Translations under genes and position numbers: made by a program
Shown here: piece after piece, positions 12,342-22,514 of the stretch
Numbering within the stretch: the stretch's first letter is position 1
How the letters are laid out: each line of letters begins with the position of its first letter
The notes under the pieces: model-generated
Seen by the model: only the letters and a program-made list of their open reading frames with translations
Databases searched by the model: none
Told to the model about the DNA's origin: nothing
Source of the DNA: Butyriboletus loyo
Lineage: Eukaryota > Basidiomycota > Agaricomycetes > Boletales > Boletaceae
Reading direction: 5' to 3'
Length of the DNA: 64,000 bases
Assembly (NCBI GenBank): GCA_038093515.1
Contig: JBBPSI010000063.1
Span: 60,449-124,448 of the forward strand

Positions 12342-12749
12342 TTGTGTTCCCATTGCCGAGGACTGGTCTTCTCGGCCGTATCCCAAGACAATAGGGACAA
12401 TAGAGAACGACGTCTCAAATAAACCTTTTTTTTGTTTGACACTATAGCCCACGCAACGTTTCGGGCTGTTCTTATTGTCTTTGTCCGGGGGGCGGGCCCG
12501 TGGCTGTGAAGGAGCGTGACCATATCAGGCAAGTGTCGGGGGGTTCATTTCCTTTCCAGGGCAAGGCCTCACAATGTCTCGTCCCACTCTTTTGTCTTTG
12601 ACCAACTGGGTCATAGCTATCATGCCCGCACGCCACTCGTACGGTAGAATGCAACGTATTTATGATGCAGCCTCCAGAAGGGCTGGCATTAGCCCGGCGG
12701 CAGGTCACCCCACTTTACTCGCATCGTCATTTCGCAATCCCTCTCAGAC
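12342..12749. other. Intergenic gap, no gene seen
   Basis: A roughly 400-base spacer between the transporter stop and the next plus-strand ATG. Only short frames without recognisable content occur. It presumably holds the DUR3 3' end and the promoter of the next gene. Confidence 0.5.
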
Positions 12750-13421
12750 ATGACTCCTCTTTCCACCATCTGGGCACCAAACCATGGCGGTTCAACCGTA
12801 CACGTACCTGCCGAGGACCTGCAACTACGCATCCATGTTTCTAGGGAGTCAGAAGCGACTGCGACCCCTACCCTAGATTCTGGAACGAGTAGCACACCCA
12901 CATTACCACCGTCCGCTTCACATCACTCGCCGAGGCAACTAAACGACGATGCGCTCGGCGATTTCTTTGGCGGACGGGGTCATCGTACACGGACACAACG
13001 TCGCGAACATCGCGCACCCCCACCTTATTCATCAGACTGGGATGGCGAAAAGCTTCCCGTGTACTCCACATCCCCTGATTTCGAGACGGAAACCGTCGCG
13101 CGACACTTGTTCAAATATGGATTCCGTACGTTCACCTTTCTTTTCCTCAGGCGATCTTTTTGCTCACCGTCTCGTCCTTTTTTTTTTTTTGATTCACCAG
13201 TCTTTCCCGTCTTTTGGGCCATCGGCGTCTACTTTTTGTTTGCACCGATGCGCGTGCCTGATGATTGGCAATCGGACAAGACGGATGAGGAAAGGGAGAA
13301 GATACTCTCCGAGATCAAAGAAACGGAAGCGAAATGGGCGAAGCGTTGTCTATGGGCTCTCCTCTCGTTCCTCGTGTGTCTCTGTATTCTGATTGTCGCA
13401 TTGGTGGTTTCGAAGCGTTGA
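12750..13421 (+). CDS. Two-helix membrane protein of unknown function
   Basis: Two exons, 12750-13125 and 13201-13421, give 198 residues. The first 120 residues are Ser/Thr/Pro-rich and probably disordered, ending in an acidic/aromatic stretch. They are followed by a helix (FPVFWAIGVYFLFAP), a charged linker (SDKTDEEREKILSEIKETEA) and a C-terminal helix (LSFLVCLCILIVALVV) with a short basic end. This order (disordered head, helix, amphipathic linker, helix) recurs in small fungal membrane proteins with no assigned role. The intron carries a run of T before its acceptor. Confidence 0.75.
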   Translation: MTPLSTIWAPNHGGSTVHVPAEDLQLRIHVSRESEATATPTLDSGTSSTPTLPPSASHHSPRQLNDDALGDFFGGRGHRTRTQRREHRAPPPYSSDWDGEKLPVYSTSPDFETETVARHLFKYGFRTFTFLFLRRSFCSPSRPFFFFDSPVFPVFWAIGVYFLFAPMRVPDDWQSDKTDEEREKILSEIKETEAKWAKRCLWALLSFLVCLCILIVALVVSKR

Positions 13422-13814
13422 GGTGGCTGGCCCTCTCTCTCCCCTTTTTTTCCTCGATGCTCTGGGATCACGGATGGACACGATATTCCCTCACGCTCCT
13501 TTTTTGTATCGACGGTTTTGTTCAGGATTATAAAATGTACGATAGCAAATTTGCATCTTTTGTGTGCACTTTGACGATGCTATATTACTTGTGTTGTATC
13601 TACATCTATCTGGAGACATCCGATGTTGTTTCTGAGGTGGGAGACCGGCTATGGGTTGGACCTAAACAAAGGTAAACACTTCGGCTCTTCGACGTTCCCG
13701 TCCCTCACATAATCTGCCATACGACCTTCGCTTGCATCACATCCACATCAAACGGCTGTCTTCATCACTCGAGGTTTGATCAACCCGCAGGTGAGGAACG
13801 TGAAACGGGCCACG
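13422..13814. other. Intergenic gap, no gene seen
   Basis: About 390 bases between two plus-strand genes. It includes T-rich and C-rich stretches but no frame I can support. Likely 3' end of the upstream gene and promoter of the next. Confidence 0.5.
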
Positions 13815-14553
13815 ATGGTAAACTGTAAGCAGGGCCTACCCCCCCCACCTCAACGACCCACTCTGAATGCAGATCCGGGCCCTCACGCCCTCACGCCCTG
13901 CGCGCACACAACCAGTTGCCGAACTGAAAGCCAAGGCTGAGAAAGCCAAAGACGTCAGCATCACCAAGATGACGAACACGCGGGACCGGTATTCCAGCAT
14001 ACCCTCCTCGAAAGCGAATTGGGATCCTAACTGGAAACGGGCGCCTGCACCGCCTGTAACGGGTTCGGGTGGTGGGTTGGTATCGACATCGACATCGACA
14101 TCGACATCGACATCGGCATCGGGTCCACCGCCGCCGCCGTTGAGGACCCGGCCTGACGTTGTCGCGTCCGGCACGGGGATGACACCGTCGGTGCTCCCTC
14201 GTGCTTCCCGGCCGACCGATAACATGCCTGCGCGACCTCCCCCTCCGCCCACGCGCGCTCCGAGTGGATATCCACCTAGTCACCGAGAAACGTCACAAGA
14301 CGCGGTGAACGAGATTGACTGGGTGAATCTGAGCCCGGAGGATAAAGAAGAGTTTTTCGGGTGGTTGGACGAATTCTTTTCACGGTATTTGGGGATCGAG
14401 TTGAGTCCTAGAGAGCGGAGAGCGGCGCCGTCGTCTGTGTCTGCAATGTATAGAGGACCTCCGGTAAGCTCTGTCGTCATTCAGTTCATGTCTTGGTCAT
14501 GATCGACATCACCGTAGCCAACGATTCAGATGGCGACGCGACCAGAGGTCTGA
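13815..14553 (+). CDS. Proline-rich protein with acidic C-terminal helix
   Basis: The model joins an ATG-only exon (13815-13817), 13873-14463 and 14530-14553, giving 205 residues. The N-terminus is a helical Lys/Ala stretch (VAELKAKAEKAKDVS), then SSIPSSKANWDPNWKRAPAPP. A hexanucleotide repeat encodes alternating Thr/Ser, followed by poly-Pro runs suitable for SH3 or profilin binding. The last conserved block is NEIDWVNLSPEDKEEFFGWL. This arrangement suggests an actin-cortex or endocytic adaptor, but I cannot name the family. The tail after the last intron is MATRPEV. Confidence 0.65.
14087..14122 (+). repeat. Hexanucleotide microsatellite inside coding sequence
   Basis: The unit tcgaca / catcga recurs about five times in frame and encodes alternating Thr-Ser. 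It lies in the disordered middle of the proline-rich protein, so length changes in steps of six bases would keep the frame. Confidence 0.85.
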
Positions 14554-14782
14554 CGGTGTACTTGTGAATTGCAAAAGGATGATGGATGTCTACGTGTGTG
14601 AGGCATATATACATACGCAGTATGTGAGTAAAGTCAAGATACCAGCCCATAAGTTAGCGAAAGATTAATGCAGCGGGACGCAATGGTAGCAAGGTCTAGG
14701 ATGAGGAAGATGGAATGAAAGCCGTAAACGATATCCTGTGTCTCATCGTCGGGCGTCTCGTGGGCGTCATGATCCTTTAACG

Positions 14783-15126
14783 TTAATGCGGCGTTCGTTC
14801 GCAATCTGGATGTGGCATCTGAAACAAATTCTGTATCCTTCGGTCCTCGGTTACTACCTGGGATAAAGCGGGGGTAAGGTTGAGAAATAGGGGCAGAGCG
14901 GAGGGACAGACAGCAGGGCATCCACAGTTGAGAGCGGTCCTGTGCATATGGACTTTACTTGTCTTGCATCTCTGAGAGTTGCAATCCGAAACCTCGCCGG
15001 TGAAATAGCGCCCGTGGAAGTGCTGTCAATGAGGACCGCCTTGGTCATACAGCATGGATGTTGGTTGCAACAGATGAAACTTACGCCGCATCCTCTGTAA
15101 TAGTCACCTACGCTGTTCAAATTCAT
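14783..15126 (-). CDS. Small Cys-rich fungal protein, 93 residues
   Basis: Two exons, 15126-15085 and 15022-14783, give 93 residues starting MNLNSVGDYYRGCG. The conserved-looking core is RGCGHFHGRYFTGEVSDC, then CNSQRCKTSKVHMH, CGCP, and a final CxxC-like segment PHPDCERTPH. The spaced Cys and His residues suggest a small zinc-binding fold of a type common in agaricomycete genomes, but no function is known to me. The acceptor used gives a perfect frame. An alternative acceptor 45 bases upstream leads to a different, less convincing frame. Confidence 0.65.
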
Positions 15127-17170
15127 GTCATGAGCGATGGGCCTCGACGCTGTGGATGGATAGACGTACACTTCGTGGTGGCACATTGAGGAAAGGAGTG
15201 TTGTTGAATGTGATTAGCAAAGTCGGTTGGGTCGTTAACCGAGACGCTCGGGGTAGAGCCGCGAGAAACACAAATAGCCGAGTAGGAGGACGACGTTTTA
15301 TATCTGCTGCGTTGCATCCGCCCGCCAAGCGGCTGTGGAGTGGAATAGTGGAATAGTGGAATAGCCAAATGTCGGTGGAATTGGTCAAGAAGCGTGCGGG
15401 AGCAGTGGACAGAGATATGATATCCACATCGGCGTTATATTCCGAATGTTATTTTTCTTGTTTTGTCCTTTACACCCGAAATATTTCACCGGCGCATCAC
15501 ATACCCCAGCTGCGTCATTTCGTCAGCGCGCCGAACTCGGTGAGGCTTCGGATCAAACACGGCATGTCGACAAAATCTTATCTCATTGTGGCAACGGGGA
15601 AAAAAAAAGCCGTGCACATTAAAAAATAACAAATAACGCACGGCGGGAAAGAACAATTTCAACCGGAACGGCGTCAAGTGACTAGATAAGACGAGCGAGA
15701 CTCGGCTTCCGGCGGAAAGGCGAATAACCACCTTGTTTTTTTCTCGGGCGAAGTGGCCCCAATTCGGAGATGAAACACGTCCACTGGGTCCAGACGAACA
15801 TCCACCGAACTGCTAAGAGAGCGCATACGAGGGGTGGCGGAAGGTGATCCGCGGACATGTATACTCCGCCAATCAAAACGAGAATATCCGAGTCATAGCG
15901 ACCAAGGCCAGCCGCATCCAAGTCGTTCTCGACCCACGGGTGAGTAGATCGCAGGGCAGGTGGGTAGTTTGCGACCCAATCGTCGAACGGCAGAACAAGC
16001 GTCACGGACCTGGAAAATATAAATATCGCAACCTCGGGGACGGTGCATCTGACCAGAAGTACTGTCCCCGGAGTTGCGATAGAAGTTCTGGCGTGGACGG
16101 AAACGAATCGTGCGAGGTAATCGGAGAAGAAAAGAACCGCTTCGAAAAGGCGATTTGATACGCTCTCTCGTTGACGTGGTCGAGTCCTTGCACAGCGGAA
16201 ATAGTCGACTGAGACGTCAGAGTGAGTCGGGTTTGACGATGGGTCGTCGACGGCGGCTCACCAACCCACTTTACATGCGAAAGGGTGGTCCCTGGAGCGA
16301 AGACATGACCGAGTGGGCGTCAAGTGTGGCAGCCAATTATCCTCTCCACGTTATCAACGGCAATCACCTAGGGGTCCGACCAGCGAAGGCCATCGAACTT
16401 GAATGGAGGGGCAAAGGGTGGAGGGCAAAGGGTTCGCATATTCACATACGACGAGCACGTTTCAGGGACCCGAGAGGTGGACACTACACGCAGCAACTTC
16501 ATGTCCATCAAGGGTAAATAACGCCTGAGCTTGTCGCCCCTGTCTCCAACGAGGACCACACATACGCGGCTAATCCTCGTCTCGTCACCACGGTACTTTC
16601 AATGACCGGTCGACGCGAAATGTACAGTGCCACGATTGTACACTAAACTAGATTCGTACACGTTGTTTGCTTCATCGGCACCCAGCTGTGCCGATTGCCT
16701 CGTCGTTGGACTGACCGTCACGATCTGGGGAAGTACGAATGAAACTGAATGCACGGCTAGTTCCGGTGATCCCGTGTTTTCATCTGCGACGCCGCGACCT
16801 AGACATACATCTGGAGTGGCTACAACAAGTATCAGTCCCTTGATGGCCTCGAGGTAGTCGACCAGGTGCGTGTATGCTGACTCAGTGACATGCTTTCTTG
16901 CCCTCGATCTTCACACCTTCACTACTCCGATTGGGCGCAAAGATGGTCAAGCGTCATCGTTCCTGGCTGATATAGGACCGCCTTACGAACTGAACAACAC
17001 GCGTTCACAATGCAGAGTGCTTTCTTTCCACTTTTGTCACCTCATCAACGCCCGCTGCGTGTGGGGTACCGTATCGATGACTGCATCGTGTCTGATAGGA
17101 TTTCTGGCCATCGATATCCAGCCATCGTGACCATTTCCGTTCGAGAGACTTCGACACAGAGAGGTATAAA
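15127..17170. other. Two-kb gap with a possible unresolved minus-strand gene
   Basis: No gene could be resolved. On the minus strand, the stretch from about 16,020 down to 15,840 reads as a convincing exon (LPFDDWVANYPPALRSTHPW, then LGRYDSDILVLIGG), preceded by a good acceptor (TTTTCCAG) and followed by GTATAC. Other minus-strand frames at 16,000-16,190 and 16,370-16,560 may be further exons, but I could not join them in one frame. It is either a gene with unusual introns or a decaying one. Confidence 0.3.
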
Positions 17171-19150
17171 ATGTCGATCATATGCAGGTCAGTGAACCTC
17201 ACTCTCGGTCCGCACAACTCCCATCCTCATGTCCTTCTCGCGCAGAAACCAGGGTACCCTTGGAGTCCCTCTCAGCAAGGCTTCACCCTTGTCCGCGTCC
17301 GCGGACTACACGACTCGGTCTATTGTCACGACGAAGACGGTATCCAACTATGGTAGCAGACCTATCACCCCGACGATAGCGGAAACCCGCTCTATCATTC
17401 AAAAGGAAGAGTGGTTCGAAGCTGCTCGCAGAGGCACTGACCACTTCAGAAGACATGGCTCTCCACTCCCTCTGGTTTGGGTACGGTTTACCTTCATATC
17501 ATGCGATCTCGAACCCATGTTTGATGCCAATATCAAGGTCCTGACACAAGGTAACGAGATTCCAGACAACGCTGTTCCTTTTGGGGAAGATCGCAATGGA
17601 TGCACCTTGTACATTGCCCGCGCCCTTTTGGAAGGCAGTCTTCGTGAGTAGTTTGTGACTGCATGATATGGCTAGCGAACTCAAGACCTTGATCTGCAGA
17701 CATCGGTAAAGCGAGTCCCCAGTTCGCCGGAGCCGTAATCGGATATGCCGGTAAAGAACACATAGTATGCACCTTTTGTGTCCACCGAAGAACTCGAGTT
17801 AAGTTGTCCACAGATCGCCAACTATGAAGTGCTTGTTTGCGCTTCACAGCTTCGTTGGGGCTTCTCTTCTGCAGGACTCGAAGGCATTCCCGCTCAGGGC
17901 ACGGTCGTCCTTGCTCAGCAGCGCGGAACAAGAACATCGTACGGATCAAAACTCTGCACTACCGAGCGGGACCAGTTCAACGTAACTCTTGTCGAGAGTG
18001 ATATACCGCGATTCATCCCCGATGGCTTCGATACTCCCCCAGACAGAGAGGCTGGTTTGAGAAGATTCGCGTACGTATCTATCAAGGAGTTCATCTTCAT
18101 TCTGTTGACCCATCACAGTGAGATCAAGACCGTCATCGTCATCGACGATTCATTGTCCGTAAGTAGATATTTTGGCAGGTTTAGACGCTCTGTTGACTCT
18201 CTGTACCAGATGCAGGAGGGTAATCTCTGGGAACAAGCCCGGGAGGCCCTCGCTGGCGTTATCGACATCGCCAACCAATACGGATCGAAAGGCGCCGATA
18301 TACACTTCATGCACGTGGATGAGTACGCTGAAAACATGCTGGTAATCGTCTTCCCTCGCTCCACAAGGACGTCGACTGAAATAATTGGTCATGTAGTCGA
18401 GGGCAGATGTAAATTCGTTGTTCAACCGAGTCCAGCCCGAAGGTATGTGTCGTTTGATGCATACACAGTAGTACGATCCTGACCCACTCTCCATTGACAG
18501 GCCACGACACCCCGACTGGTGCGAAGCTCGAGCAGATCATTAACCATTACCTACCTTTTATTGAGAATGAGCGCTCTGTTCACGAGCCGATCACTGTGGT
18601 GGTGATCACTGATGGTCTTCCGAGTAAGCTGGGATTTCGTGCATGCCTGTTAGTTCTTGCTCACAATCGACAACTTACGTGCGTAGCCGACCAAGCGGAA
18701 CTCGAGAGAGTCATCGTTGATGCAGCGCATCGTCTTGACCGTCAGCGCGTAAAGCACGACCTGTTCGGGATTCAATTCGTGCAAATCGGCACAGACCCAG
18801 CTGCTTCCGAATTGCTCCACACACTCGATGACCACCTCGTGGACCGTTACAAGATCAGGGTACTAACATTATTCTGTTTGTTGAATACATGGGATGATCG
18901 CTGAATCCTTTGGTAGGACATCGTTGACAGCACTCCATACGACCCTGCGCATGGTGCATTTGACACCGAATACATGCTAAAGATTCTTCTTGGGGGTATC
19001 CACAAGGATTTAGACCGCGCCGCCCCCAACAGTGGACACTCCACGTTGTTCGCCTCTACGGGCCCTTCACTACGTACGTTTGAAAATTCACCCCGCAATC
19101 TGAGCGCCAGGCTGGGGCCCAATAGTCCCCGTCTTCCCACCCGCTACTGA
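17171..19150 (+). CDS. DM9-repeat (DUF3421) plus vWFA-domain protein
   Basis: Eleven exons join in frame to 473 residues: 17171-17187, 17246-17474, 17538-17643, 17700-17764, 17814-18070, 18119-18158, 18210-18341, 18397-18442, 18501-18623, 18687-18859 and 18917-19150. Residues about 80-170 carry the DM9 pattern: GNEIPDNAVPFGEDRNGCTL, YIARALLEG, HIGKASP and NYEVLV. A von Willebrand factor A domain follows, with all three parts of the metal-binding MIDAS site: VIVIDDSLSM, TPTGAKL and ITDGLP. It then has a family-like LLGGIHKDLDRAA end and a Ser/Arg-rich tail. DM9 domains bind mannose or other ligands in animal lectins, and vWFA domains bind proteins through a divalent metal. No signal peptide is seen, so a cytosolic recognition or adaptor role is inferred. 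TATAAA directly precedes the ATG. A broken copy lies about 4 kb downstream. Confidence 0.88.
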
Positions 19151-20335
19151 ACTGCGTCGCATCGATGGGGTCTTGTTCCTTGCAAATGGTCTCGTTTGTA
19201 CAACCTTTTGTTTGCGGTGTATCTTGTACCACTCCAATGACGTGACGCCTGTAAAAAGAGGTGCTATGCAAATACGTGAGACGCTTCGAGCTATCTATCA
19301 TGGTCTCGCGAGCATGCCCTCGTGTGTTGACGTCAAAGGTCTCTGCTTGCTCGCCAGGACCGTGACTGGCGGGATCTTGTCGTATTGGTTGACGACGGCT
19401 GTGGGGTGCGAACCCGGTGGCTTCGGACTGTGTTATAGTAGGGCGCGAGAAAGTCACTTTGCACCCCTGCGCGAAACAGCAAAAGGAAACTGTACTGGGT
19501 CATGCTCACCATTTACGCTTCGAGTCCGAGCGAGATCCGCTCTGGCTGGTGCTCTGGGATGGTTCCAGCTCGCCCATCGAGAAAGATTGATTTTTGCCGG
19601 TCATGCTGATCCTCGGGAGGGTGTTACAAGACATTATAGATATGGATATCCCAACTGCGGTAAATTGGGTTACCCTGTGCCTCTTGTACTTGTAAACGAG
19701 AACGAGCGTCGATGAGGGCTGCGCTCAGTGGTGCAGAGCTTGCTGGCGTGTACACCCTCTGATCTTCGTGCCATGTGCAATATTTTCGATCGCTCCGATC
19801 CGCCCGATACGGATCCAATGATATACATATACTAGGCTGGCGAGTACCTGAGGTCTCCAGCTGGGGCCGCCGCGCCTTCGGCCTGGGTGAGTGAGACTTG
19901 GAGTGAGTCGCGATCGGTGTTGGAGTCATTGTGCCAGTGGCATGCTTACCATCTCAGCGTTTGGGGCCCAGGCTCGACGTCGCAGCGTCGACCCTCTGAT
20001 CAGCTATCGTCGTCGCTCTTGTGCTTTCGCTCGTCTCGACGCTTTCCGAGTCGTTGTGTCTTGGCTCCACTGGGCCCGGGCACTGGCAGGCGGTCGTGGG
20101 TGTGTTCCGATGCATGTCGTAGAGGCCTCGATCTGTTTCTGGCGTCCTGGAAATCCCCAACGCGTCCCGTTTTGCTGCTCGTAGTACCTCCGCCGTCCCA
20201 ACTCGCGTAGATATTCCACTTCCCCTCGAGCTGGATGCTTGGGGTTTCGTTTGATCGGATGCTGACGTGCTTTTTTATTCAGCTAACATCCTCGGTGCGG
20301 GTCGACGTTGGTGTTATGTTATTCGTTGCACCGTC

Positions 20336-20393
20336 GTCGCCGCCTGGACCTGGACCTGGGCCTGGATCTGGGCCTGGGGCCTGGGGCCTAGAC
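20336..20393 (+). repeat. GC-rich hexanucleotide-like tandem repeat
   Basis: Imperfect repeats of cctggacctgg/gcctgg run for about 58 bases. In one frame they would encode Gly-Pro repeats, but no surrounding gene supports translation. Confidence 0.75.
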
Positions 20394-20629
20394 TTGGTCG
20401 AGCCAAGCCCAAGTGGGGGCCTTACGTTCAGGTCAGGCCCAGAAGGACATGCAAGTTACTCGGATCACCGAAACGCGATATCAGAATCTGTACCTCACTG
20501 CCTCTGTTTACAGGCCCGTTTGAAAACGTAGCCGACCTATCGTCCAATCAGAACTCTCAAATGACCTGCGGTAGAGTAGTCAAGCGATAACGTTACACGG
20601 CGCGTTTGCAGAGGTGCATGCAGCGCTGC

Positions 20630-20860
20630 GACGCTTCAGCTTTCGACTCTTTGGTGCCTCGAGCTCGTAGCCAGAGCATCGAGATTCCGTTCATGCATGA
20701 GGCCTGTTATCCCCAGCACCGTGACCGACCGTAGCAAACAGCTAGTCGAAAGGCTGACAGTAAAACAAGTCGCATTGGTTCTCGACGATGAAATGCTTCC
20801 ATTCGACTCGGACATGATGGTGACATGCTCCACATCAATGCATTAGCTCCACTCACGATC
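20630..20860 (-). repeat. Diverged repeat fragment, second copy at 45.1 kb
   Basis: Read on the minus strand, this segment matches the plus strand at about 45,110-45,300. The shared pieces are GCATGTCACCATC, GAACCAATGCGA and AGGCCTCATG, and they occur in the same order and spacing. Translated, both give a short conserved-looking peptide (HVTIMSESN versus HVTIASESN). They are probably decayed pieces of one dispersed gene or element. The parent is not identified. Confidence 0.6.
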
Positions 20861-21239
20861 GAAGAGCCCATGCGTTGTGACGCCGCATCGAATCAAACAC
20901 TCGCCCAAAAACTCACGTCGACCTCGTGCGTTTTCAGTGTGCGTTATGCATGACGAAGTAGTGTATTGGACACCACATCTCAGGTTGTCACCTAAAATGA
21001 TTTGTTCCCCCCCCAGGTCCCTGCACTACTGACAGACACAATGGTATTCCAACTCATAGCGCTCATGGGTGTCATCGATGATGGCATGTGTTTGATGTGA
21101 GTGCTAGTAATATACAACTATTGCGATCTCGGTTCGAGCGACTCCACGCAAGGGGGTGTGGGAGGTCCGACGATGCGTGCGTTGGTGAACATCACGCTCA
21201 GTCAGTTTGCGCCACTTTCATCATCATATCCTTCAAGCC

Positions 21240-22200
21240 TACACTCCTCCCCTTGGAGTCAATTTCAATAATACTTCATCATTGTCCGCGTCCGCAGAAT
21301 ATACAACTCGGCCGGTTATCACCGAGCAGAGGACAAGGACGATATCCGAGTATGGAGCCAGGCCTAGGATCCCAGGGATCGTGGAAACTCGCTCTGTGAT
21401 TCAAAAGGAAGAGTGGCTCGAAGCTACGCTCAGAAGCACTGACCACTTCAGAAGACATGGCTCTCCACTCCCTCTGGTTGGGGTATGGTTCATCTTCATA
21501 TCATGCGATCCCGAGCCCATGTTTGATGCCAATATCAAGGTCCTGACACAAGGTAACGAGATTCCAGACAACGCTGTTCCTTTTTGGGAAGATCGCAATG
21601 GATGCACCTTGTACATTGCTCGCGCCCTTTTGGAAGGCAGTCTTCGTGAATAGTTTGTGACTGCATGATGTAGCTAGTGAACTCGAGACTTTGATATGCA
21701 GACGTTGGTAAAGCGAGTCCCTAGTTCGCCGGAGCCGTAATTGGATATGCCAGTAAAGAACACATAGTATGCACCTCTCGTGTCCACCGAAGAACTCGAG
21801 CTGAGTTGTATACCGCGATTCATCCCCGACGTCTCTGCCAGACACTGGCAGGGAGGCTGGTCTTGAAAAATTGCGTACGCATCTGTCCAAGAGTCCATTT
21901 TCATTCTGTTGATCCATCACAGTGAGGTCAAGACCGTCATCGTCATCGTGAGTAGATCTTTTAGACGACCTGTTGACTATCTGTACTAGATGCAGGAGGG
22001 TAATCTCTGGGAGCAAGCCCGGGAGGCCCTTGCGTTATCGACGTCGCCAATCAATACGGATCGGAAGGCGCCGGTAGGATGAGTATGGTTTCCTTGGCTC
22101 CATACGGATGTCGATTGAAATAATTGTTGGTTCTCGACAACTTACGTGGGCAGCCGACCAAGCGGAACTTGATCGTCTGGACTGTCAGCTCTTATTTGTT
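21240..22200 (+). pseudogene. Broken tandem copy of the DM9/vWFA gene
   Basis: This segment is a close copy of 17,230-18,740. The stretch 21,390-21,650 is almost identical to 17,390-17,650, including the DM9 exon. The copy is dead by several breaks. An in-frame TAG sits in the next DM9 exon at about 21,720 (CCC TAG TTC where the intact gene has CCC CAG TTC). A deletion joins the sequence equivalent to 17,800 onto that of 18,000, and further deletions remove most of the vWFA domain between 22,040 and 22,190. Exon boundaries are still visible. The duplicate is young enough to align by eye yet has lost about half its length. Confidence 0.85.
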
Positions 22201-22514
22201 GTGCCACTTTACGTATGTAATGTTTCGCGGTCTCCCTAGGAGACTCGGGTTGTGCCTTGGAGCGTGTCGTTAGAGTGAAACGGTTGTATGTTGAATTCGG
22301 AGCCATGAGGGGAGGGACATATGAAATTTTTATCATCAAATCAATTTCGTGTGTTCGGGGCAAGTCTAATCCCGTCGGATAGGAGACCCGCTGGACCAGA
22401 CTTCAGACGTTGAACACCGCTGCCTAGTACAAAAATGCCCCTGGACGATTTGCCGAAATCGAGCGCAGGTGCTTTTGGATCCTCCCACGCTCATCACACC
22501 ATCACCCTCTCGCG

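Larger units (their letters stand above)
19151..21239. other. Accessory spacer between the vWFA gene and its broken copy
   Basis: No intact gene is seen. Open frames are scattered and short. It contains a GC-rich tandem repeat near 20.34 kb and a repeat-family fragment near 20.63-20.86 kb, listed separately. Confidence 0.55.

Noticed and set aside
14027..14275. Minus-strand frames reading Met-Ser and Arg-Cys repeats
   Set aside because: They are antisense readings of the Thr-Ser microsatellite in the proline-rich protein.
19500..19600. Possible tRNA-like stretch
   Set aside because: No cloverleaf with TTC-type loop and anticodon arm could be drawn. No tRNA was found anywhere in the window by eye.
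20336..20393. Possible CRISPR or satellite array
   Set aside because: Units are only about six bases and imperfect. This is simple tandem repetition in a eukaryotic genome.
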